A stretch of 11,729 bases of DNA from positions 4,644 to 16,372 of the forward strand of contig DHWG01000170.1 in the NCBI GenBank assembly GCA_002413075.1, in the 5' to 3' direction. The notes below the pieces were generated by a model. It was not told the origin of the DNA, made no database searches, and saw nothing but the letters and a program-made list of their open reading frames with translations. The first letter of the stretch is position 1. Each line of letters begins with the position of its first letter. A program made the position numbers and the translations under genes. Below are positions 8,318-11,729 of this stretch, piece by piece. The stretch comes from Desulfosporosinus sp. UBA5188. Lineage in GTDB: Bacteria; Bacillota; Desulfitobacteriia; Desulfitobacteriales; Desulfitobacteriaceae.

Positions 8318-8912
8318 AAATTGCTGAGCTTTTAAAGTTATATACGCCCTTCTCTGTGATTAACATGGTCATTTTAGCATCGTGTTGATCAACCGGCACT
8401 TCAGGAATAATTTGACATTCAAAGCCCAAGGCAATTTTGGGTATTAAGGGATTTAACAGCATAAAGAAGCGGTCATAATAGCCGCCACCATACCCCAAAC
8501 GATTCCCTTGCAGATCAAACCCAGAACCCGGTACGATAATTAAATCGATTTCTGACGGTTCCACGACGCCAAGCGTCAACTTGGGTTCTCGAATTCCATA
8601 GGCCCCTGGTTCAATATCCTGGTTCAGATCACGGACTTCGATGGGTAGGAGAATACCATGGGGCGCACAGCGAGGTAATATTAGCCTTTTCTCACCAGCG
8701 ATCATTGCCTCCGCCAGAGCTGTCGTCTCGACTTCTTCACGAAAATTAAGAAATAACATCACGGTCTTAGCCAATTGGAACTCTGATAGATCCATAAGTT
8801 TTTGCTGAATGATTAAGCTTTTTCTTTTTCTTTCTTGCTCTCCTAAAGAGGTCCGTTGACATAAACACGCTTGCCGCACTTCCGCTTTGATAGACTGTTG
8901 GTCTTCACTCAT
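8316..8912 (-). CDS. 5-formyltetrahydrofolate cyclo-ligase family protein (MTHFS)
   Basis: This enzyme uses ATP to convert 5-formyl-THF to 5,10-methenyl-THF and so returns a dead-end folate to the one-carbon pool. It has 198 residues, the usual size. Family marks are an N-terminal Lys/Arg-rich helix, the LFLNFREEVET segment at 53-63, PGAYGIREP at 102-110 and the strongly conserved VPGSGFDLQGNRLGYGGGYY block (127-146) that binds ATP and folate. ATG at 8912 is preceded by AAGGGG at about ten bases. It is the first gene of the leftward operon, 13 bases before the NuoE-like start. Sharing a transcript with formate dehydrogenase suggests joint control of formate and folate one-carbon flux (inference). 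Confidence 0.92.
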   Translation of the reverse strand: MSEDQQSIKAEVRQACLCQRTSLGEQERKRKSLIIQQKLMDLSEFQLAKTVMLFLNFREEVETTALAEAMIAGEKRLILPRCAPHGILLPIEVRDLNQDIEPGAYGIREPKLTLGVVEPSEIDLIIVPGSGFDLQGNRLGYGGGYYDRFFMLLNPLIPKIALGFECQIIPEVPVDQHDAKMTMLITEKGVYNFKSSAI

Positions 8913-8980
8913 ATTGAAACTACCCCTTCAGAATAATCTTTCGCTTATTACAAATATTCGATTAATACGGAGAAAATCCT

Positions 8981-9060
8981 CCCTAATCATTAAATTTATT
9001 ATGATGTGCTTTATTAATTTTCTGGGAATAATGGGAACATATATTGCATATAACACTATT
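8981..9060. other. AT-rich stretch beside the DnaA boxes, candidate duplex-unwinding region
   Basis: By hand count these 80 bases contain 20 G or C (25%), well below the flanking genes. The stretch directly abuts the DnaA-box cluster. In replication origins such a segment is where DnaA melts the duplex. Here it may equally be just the promoter-containing leader of the leftward operon. Confidence 0.4.
8989..9017 (-). promoter_or_regulatory. Possible promoter of the leftward folate/formate dehydrogenase operon
   Basis: On the - strand, TTAATA (9017-9012) and TTTAAT (8994-8989) are separated by 17 bases. They match the -35 and -10 consensus at 4/6 and 5/6. The region is about 75% AT, so chance matches are likely. 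It is offered because the operon needs a promoter between 8913 and 9060, and this is the best-spaced pair I found. Confidence 0.3.
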
Positions 9061-9073
9061 TGTAGCCTAAAAG

Positions 9074-9248
9074 TTATCCACCTTCCAAAATCTTATGGTT
9101 GCGCCATATTCTTAAGTTATCCACATTATCCACAGGCTCTGTGGATAACTTAATGTCTAAAGGCACGAATTCTCTCAAAACCGTAGAACAGCCACTACGA
9201 CTTATCTACAGACTTATCCACATTATCCACAGCTCAACCTTATCCACA
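9074..9248. other. Origin-like cluster of eight DnaA boxes
   Basis: Perfect TTATCCACA boxes lie at 9117-9125, 9126-9134, 9214-9222, 9223-9231 and 9240-9248 on the + strand and at 9140-9148 on the - strand. Near matches are 9074-9082 (TTATCCACC) and 9202-9210 (TTATCTACA). Two pairs abut head-to-tail, giving the 19-base direct repeat TTATCCACATTATCCACAG at 9117-9135 and 9214-9232. Six perfect 9-mers in about 130 bases cannot be chance. This density is typical of chromosomal origins and DnaA-titration or control sites. The cluster is non-coding and lies between divergent genes. Neither dnaA nor dnaN is nearby within this window, so calling it the chromosome origin is not justified from sequence alone; DnaA binding itself is very likely. 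Confidence 0.85.
9112..9153. repeat. 14-bp perfect inverted repeat built around two DnaA boxes
   Basis: TTAAGTTATCCACA (9112-9125) and TGTGGATAACTTAA (9140-9153) are perfect reverse complements with a 14-base spacer. Each arm carries one perfect DnaA box plus a shared 5-base extension (TTAAG). The spacer begins with a third, abutting box. The extension suggests selection on more than the 9-mer. Confidence 0.85.
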
Positions 9249-9299
9249 GAACATATGCTCCTAACAGGGTCTTGAGTGACAGCGTTCGCCATCATTGTC

Positions 9300-9323
9300 A
9301 CTAGTCAACTAGTGAACTAGTTA
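9300..9323. repeat. Three tandem 8-bp palindromic iterons (ACTAGTNA), probable RHH operator or partition site
   Basis: ACTAGTCA, ACTAGTGA and ACTAGTTA follow one another at an exact 8-base period starting at 9300, 9308 and 9316. Each core ACTAGT is self-complementary. RHH proteins such as MetJ bind tandem 8-bp palindromic boxes as stacked dimers, and the second gene of the adjacent cassette encodes an RHH protein. The iterons lie about 65 bases upstream of the predicted parA -35. They are therefore a plausible operator, centromere-like site, or both (inference). Confidence 0.65.
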
Positions 9324-9350
9324 TTAAACAGGTGTGTGAATGATCTCTAT

Positions 9351-9394
9351 CAATCAAGAGTACAAGCGCCAACTTAAATAAGCTATCTTGATTG
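9351..9394. repeat. 9-bp inverted repeat overlapping the parA -35 element
   Basis: CAATCAAGA (9351-9359) and TCTTGATTG (9386-9394) are perfect complements separated by 26 bases. The right arm contains the predicted -35 hexamer TTGATT (9388-9393). A protein bound there would compete with RNA polymerase, so this is a candidate operator distinct from the ACTAGT iterons. Confidence 0.5.
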
Positions 9395-9416
9395 TATTGA
9401 AATTTTATGGTAAAAT
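9388..9416 (+). promoter_or_regulatory. Predicted sigma-A promoter of parA-rhh
   Basis: TTGATT (9388-9393) and TAAAAT (9411-9416) have the ideal 17-base spacer and match consensus at 4/6 and 5/6. Transcription would begin near 9423, just ahead of the AAGGAGGG ribosome site at 9429-9436, so the leader would be very short. Confidence 0.6.
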
Positions 9417-9446
9417 ATTCCAATAAAGAAGGAGGGTGAGCAACTC

Positions 9447-10274
9447 ATGAAGAAATCCAAGTTTATGTCCATTGTCACTCAAAAGCGTAGGGAGCCGCAA
9501 CTGAAGAAAGCTAGAATTATATCGGTTGTCACTCAAAAGGGTGGCGTAGGCAAGACCGCTACCGCTATAAATATGAGTGTCGGACTACATAACTTGGGCT
9601 ATAGAGTAGCAGCCATTGACCTTGATCCTAATGGGCAATTGGCAGAAGGCTTCGGAATCAGTCGGAAATCATTACAGAATACAATGTTTGATGTGTTACT
9701 AGGGATGACCGATATGAAAGACATTAGGCAAAAGGCCTATGGGGTAGATCTCTACCTTTCCAACCGCACCCTCTCGGATCTGGGGGTCACAGTCCAAGCT
9801 GCCACGAATGTTGAATTATACCCGGACCCCAATATTCTATTAAAACAATCCCTTGATCAAATCAATACCCTGTACGATTTCATTATTATTGACACCCCGC
9901 CCACCGTAAGTATCTTTAACACGAATGCCTTGAATGCTTCAACGGATGCCGTGATCCCCATGCAGCCTGAAGGGATGGCTGTAAAAGGTGCGGAGGATAT
10001 TCTTGAATTCATTCGGGAAATTCAGAAAAGCACTAATAATAAATTAAGGATTCTAGGCATCCTTGCGACCATGGTTCAGAATACGAACCTTCACAACACG
10101 GTCATGCAGGACCTTAGAAAATCGTTTATTGGCACAGATGTCACCGTCTTTGATACGATTATCAAGCGGACGATTAGGTACGGCTTAGCTCAGACCAATG
10201 GTATTCCAGATACCAAAAACTTCCCAGAATACACTGATTTTCTGAAGGAGGCATTGTTCAGTGCGACAGCCTGA
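9447..10274 (+). CDS. parA: ParA/Soj-family partition ATPase
   Basis: Cytoplasmic P-loop ATPase of the ParA/MinD superfamily, expected to dimerise on ATP, bind DNA non-specifically and position a cargo. It has 275 residues. The deviant Walker A is KGGVGKT at 31-37 with the signature lysine K31 and catalytic-site K36. Walker A' is IDLDPNGQ at 57-64 (the usual order is DPQGN) and Walker B is FIIIDTPP at 145-152. A PMQPEGMAVKG segment follows at 171-181. There is no helix-turn-helix domain, so it is a small (type Ib/Soj-like) ParA. Residues 1-23 precede the usual start of the fold and contain SIVTQK, echoed by SVVTQK at 26-31. AAGGAGGG lies ten bases before the ATG. The gene overlaps the RHH gene by 14 bases. 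A chromosomal Soj is less likely, because no parB follows. Confidence 0.92.
   Translation: MKKSKFMSIVTQKRREPQLKKARIISVVTQKGGVGKTATAINMSVGLHNLGYRVAAIDLDPNGQLAEGFGISRKSLQNTMFDVLLGMTDMKDIRQKAYGVDLYLSNRTLSDLGVTVQAATNVELYPDPNILLKQSLDQINTLYDFIIIDTPPTVSIFNTNALNASTDAVIPMQPEGMAVKGAEDILEFIREIQKSTNNKLRILGILATMVQNTNLHNTVMQDLRKSFIGTDVTVFDTIIKRTIRYGLAQTNGIPDTKNFPEYTDFLKEALFSATA
9472..9539 (+). repeat. 14-base direct repeat inside the 5' end of parA
   Basis: TTGTCACTCAAAAG occurs at 9472-9485 and 9526-9539, 54 bases (18 codons) apart and in the same frame. It encodes (V)TQK twice, the second time leading into the Walker A motif. Its TTGTCACT core also occurs at 9295-9302, just before the ACTAGT iterons. 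Either a small in-frame duplication lengthened the N-terminus, or the motif is a recurring binding site. Confidence 0.6.
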
Positions 10275-10476
10275 AACTAAGGACGATGCCTCTGAAGATG
10301 ACCTGACACACTACTTCGTCGAAAGGACTCTTCCTATGCGGAGAGGTTTGGGCGTTCAGATCGATGCCACCGTTTGGCAATGGCTTGATAACACTTACCG
10401 TGGGCTAAAGATCTCTAAAGTGGAGTTGATCGAGAAAGCCTTAACCCAAGTACTCCCAGAAAAATTTAAACCTTAA
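10261..10476 (+). CDS. Small RHH DNA-binding protein, partner of ParA
   Basis: A 71-residue protein with a charged, probably flexible N-terminus (residues 1-25, acidic around DDASEDD). A short strand RRGLGVQID (27-35) and two helices follow, TVWQWLDNTYRG (37-48) and ISKVELIEKALTQVL (51-65). That is the strand-helix-helix pattern of MetJ/Arc/CopG-type dimers. The start is GTG at 10261, fixed by AAGGAGG at 10245-10251, nine bases upstream inside parA, with a 14-base overlap. Size and order recall the delta(ParA)-omega(RHH) pair of Gram-positive plasmids, where omega is also about 71 residues and acts as both repressor and centromere-binding protein. Homology to omega is not shown here. The likely role is binding the tandem ACTAGTNA boxes and stimulating ParA. 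Confidence 0.82.
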   Translation: MRQPETKDDASEDDLTHYFVERTLPMRRGLGVQIDATVWQWLDNTYRGLKISKVELIEKALTQVLPEKFKP

Positions 10477-10512
10477 TGGATTTAATGTAACGAAAAACAG
10501 CCCCTACCAATA

Positions 10513-10562
10513 TAGAACATGCAAAGCCCCAACCCTTTCGGGTTGGAGCTTTGCATGTTCTA
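10513..10562. repeat. 50-base near-perfect palindrome after the RHH gene, possible terminator
   Basis: Arms 10513-10535 and 10540-10562 pair over 23 positions with a single C/A mismatch (10528/10547) and a TTTC loop. No T tract follows on the + strand. On the - strand a TTTTT run occurs only about 20 bases beyond the hairpin. It lies between two convergent genes (RHH gene ending at 10476 and kinase ending at 10699), so a bidirectional transcription stop is plausible. The unusual length and lack of a U tract leave room for a different role, such as an mRNA 3'-end stabiliser or protein-binding site. Confidence 0.7.
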
Positions 10563-10698
10563 CCTGTTCCAGCAGCTAAAAACACTTGTTGTGTGATTAT
10601 AACACCTAATTGAATCAGAGGCGAATCCCTTCACTGAAATTCTAGTAAGATCTTGTGAAATGATACAACTTAGGGCTACCCCAGCGTGGATATTATGT

Positions 10699-11729
10699 TC
10701 ATGCTTTTTGAGGAACTACAGGAATAGGAAAAGATATAGAGAATGTTGTCCCTCTAAAACTAGAATCAATATCGATCTTAGCGTTATGAGATTCTGCAAT
10801 CTTGTAGCATATTGCCAGCCCCAACCCAGTCCCACTATCTTTAGTCGTAAAGAAGGGTGTTCCTACCTTACGAAGATTTTCTGGTGGAATACCACATCCC
10901 ACATCCGCAATTCCAAGCACTACCTTGCAATCCTCAACATAACTTTTAACAGTTAGACAACCTCTTTCCTGCATTGCTTCCAGTCCGTTGCGGGTTAAAT
11001 TTAGAACCAGTTGGGTGATTTCACTTCTATTTAGTTCTAGGTTGGGAATCTCCCCCAGAATGAAACGAATTTGTTTATTTTGGGTAAAAGCATCTGCCTC
11101 TATGTGAGGATATAAGTTATTTAGAATGTTGTTAAGGTCTTGAGATTTCAGTTCAGTTTGTTTTGTTTGAGCCAGTGAGAGGAATTCTGTAATAATCGCG
11201 TTGGCCCGATCAACTTCTGAAATCATTAGGTCAAAGGTAGCTTTCCGAGCTGCATACTCAGGTTTCTTCCCCAATAGTTGGAGATAACCACGGACCGTGG
11301 TCATGGGATTCCTTATTTCATGACCGATTCCCGCAGCCATTTGTCCCACAAGGTTCAATCGTTCTAGGCGAGCAAGCTCTTTATTGGCAATAATTAACTC
11401 TGCTGCTCGTTTTTCTTTCTCTTTGTTTTGAAAGGCAAGCTCTTTATTGGCGATGATTAACTCTGCTGCTCGTTTTTCTTTCTCTTTGTTTTGAAAGGCA
11501 AGCTCTTTATTGGCGATGATTAACTCTACTGCTCGTTTTTCTTTCTCTTCGTTTTGAAAGGCAAGCTCTTTATTGGCAGTGATTAACTCTGCTGCTCGTT
11601 TTTCTTTCTCTTTGTTTTGAAAGTCAAGCTCTTTATTGGCAATGATTAACTCTGCTGCTCGTTTTTCTTTCTCTTCGTTTTGAAAGGCAAGCTCTTTATC
11701 AGCAATAATTAGCTCTGCTGCCCGGTCTG
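10699..11729 (-). CDS. Sensor histidine kinase, C-terminal part with coiled-coil repeats (5' end outside window)
   Basis: The frame is open to the window edge, so the TTG at 11358 is internal. About 342 residues are visible. The first 120 are a repeated, highly charged helix (see the repeat entry). The dimerisation/phosphoacceptor domain follows, with GHEIRNPMTTVRGYLQLL; the phosphorylated His is encoded at 11322-11320. The ATP-binding domain has the N box (NLTRNGLEAM), G1 (DVGCGIP), F box (TPFFTTK) and G2 (GTGLGLAI). It therefore appears catalytically complete. The sequence type is that of sporulation-kinase/NtrB-like orphan sensors. The input domain, probably PAS or membrane-bound, is not in view, and no response regulator follows downstream. 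The repeats suggest a stiff signalling helix linking sensor to kinase. The target is unknown. Confidence 0.92.
   Translation of the reverse strand, partial: DRAAELIIADKELAFQNEEKEKRAAELIIANKELDFQNKEKEKRAAELITANKELAFQNEEKEKRAVELIIANKELAFQNKEKEKRAAELIIANKELAFQNKEKEKRAAELIIANKELARLERLNLVGQMAAGIGHEIRNPMTTVRGYLQLLGKKPEYAARKATFDLMISEVDRANAIITEFLSLAQTKQTELKSQDLNNILNNLYPHIEADAFTQNKQIRFILGEIPNLELNRSEITQLVLNLTRNGLEAMQERGCLTVKSYVEDCKVVLGIADVGCGIPPENLRKVGTPFFTTKDSGTGLGLAICYKIAESHNAKIDIDSSFRGTTFSISFPIPVVPQKA
11372..11729 (-). repeat. 63-bp tandem repeat encoding a 21-residue coiled-coil unit
   Basis: The motif GCAAGCTCTTTATTGG (+ strand) recurs at 11372, 11435, 11498, 11561, 11624 (as TCAAGC) and 11687, exactly 63 bases apart. 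This makes five complete units and a partial sixth at the window edge. Each encodes a unit of the form ELIIANKELAFQN(K/E)EKEKRAA, which is 21 residues or three heptads. DNA identity between units is very high. Visible changes are K/E alternation, one A-to-V, one I-to-T and one A-to-D. Similar repeats are known ahead of histidine kinase and GGDEF domains in other bacteria. The total copy number cannot be read here. Confidence 0.93.

Noticed and set aside
8887..9153. An 88-codon + strand open frame across the region left of and into the DnaA boxes
   Set aside because: No ribosome site, low-complexity composition, overlap with the cyclo-ligase start and with three DnaA boxes. It is a chance frame in AT-rich DNA.
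9300..9323. ACTAGT repeats as an integrase attachment site
   Set aside because: No integrase, tRNA or second copy was seen in the window. The exact 8-base phasing fits a protein array better than an att core.
10563..10698. A TATAAT-like hexamer and small ACAC/GTGT hairpin on the - strand downstream of the kinase
   Set aside because: No matching -35 element and no downstream gene for a promoter. The hairpin stem is only about four pairs, too weak to call a terminator.
10699..11358. A separate 219-residue kinase beginning with TTG at 11358
   Set aside because: The frame continues upstream without a stop through the coiled-coil repeats to the window end. The TTG is internal.
11372..11729. A CRISPR-like or non-coding repeat array
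   Set aside because: Units are contiguous with no spacers, keep a 63-base period and are in frame with the histidine kinase, so they are coding repeats.

Overview
The window looks chromosomal and comes from an anaerobic, low-to-moderate GC Firmicute. The closest feel is the Peptococcaceae/Desulfitobacteriaceae (Desulfosporosinus or Desulfitobacterium type). That placement is inferred from strong AGGAGG-type ribosome sites, a selenocysteine formate dehydrogenase of the acetogen/clostridial kind, a short anaerobe-type ThiC and a NuoF-like diaphorase. No 16S or other marker gene is present.

Layout. (1) Positions 1-3241, + strand: the end of a thiamine operon, thiH(partial)-thiF-thiE-thiC. The first three genes are joined by ATGA overlaps. 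(2) A bidirectional terminator at about 3263-3300 separates it from a convergent operon. (3) Positions 8912-3315, - strand: 5-formyltetrahydrofolate cyclo-ligase, NuoE-like, NuoF-like and formate dehydrogenase alpha, all with gaps of 12-20 bases. The alpha gene is one reading frame interrupted by an in-frame TGA at the exact selenocysteine site. A 7-bp hairpin with a GGU-containing loop follows at the spacing of a bacterial SECIS. The trimer should be a soluble NAD(P)-linked, possibly electron-bifurcating, formate dehydrogenase/CO2 reductase. The folate enzyme ties it to one-carbon metabolism. (4) Positions 8913-9446: a 534-base non-coding region with origin-like architecture. It holds an AT-rich stretch, six perfect and two near-perfect DnaA boxes in about 175 bases, a 14-bp perfect inverted repeat, three tandem 8-bp palindromic iterons (ACTAGTNA), a second dyad and a good promoter. 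(5) Positions 9447-10476, + strand: a ParA-type ATPase overlapping a 71-residue ribbon-helix-helix (RHH) protein, a two-gene partition-like cassette. (6) A 50-base near-perfect palindrome at 10513-10562. (7) Positions 11729-10699, - strand: the C-terminal part of a sensor histidine kinase. A 21-residue (63-bp) coiled-coil repeat precedes its kinase core and runs off the window edge.

The most interesting part is 8980-10480. An origin-like DnaA-box cluster, RHH-type tandem 8-bp boxes and a parA-rhh operon sit together without dnaA, dnaN, parB or any plasmid replication initiator in view. It could be a DnaA-titrating or initiation-control locus, the partition and origin remnant of an integrated replicon, or a true origin. 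The sequence alone does not decide among these.
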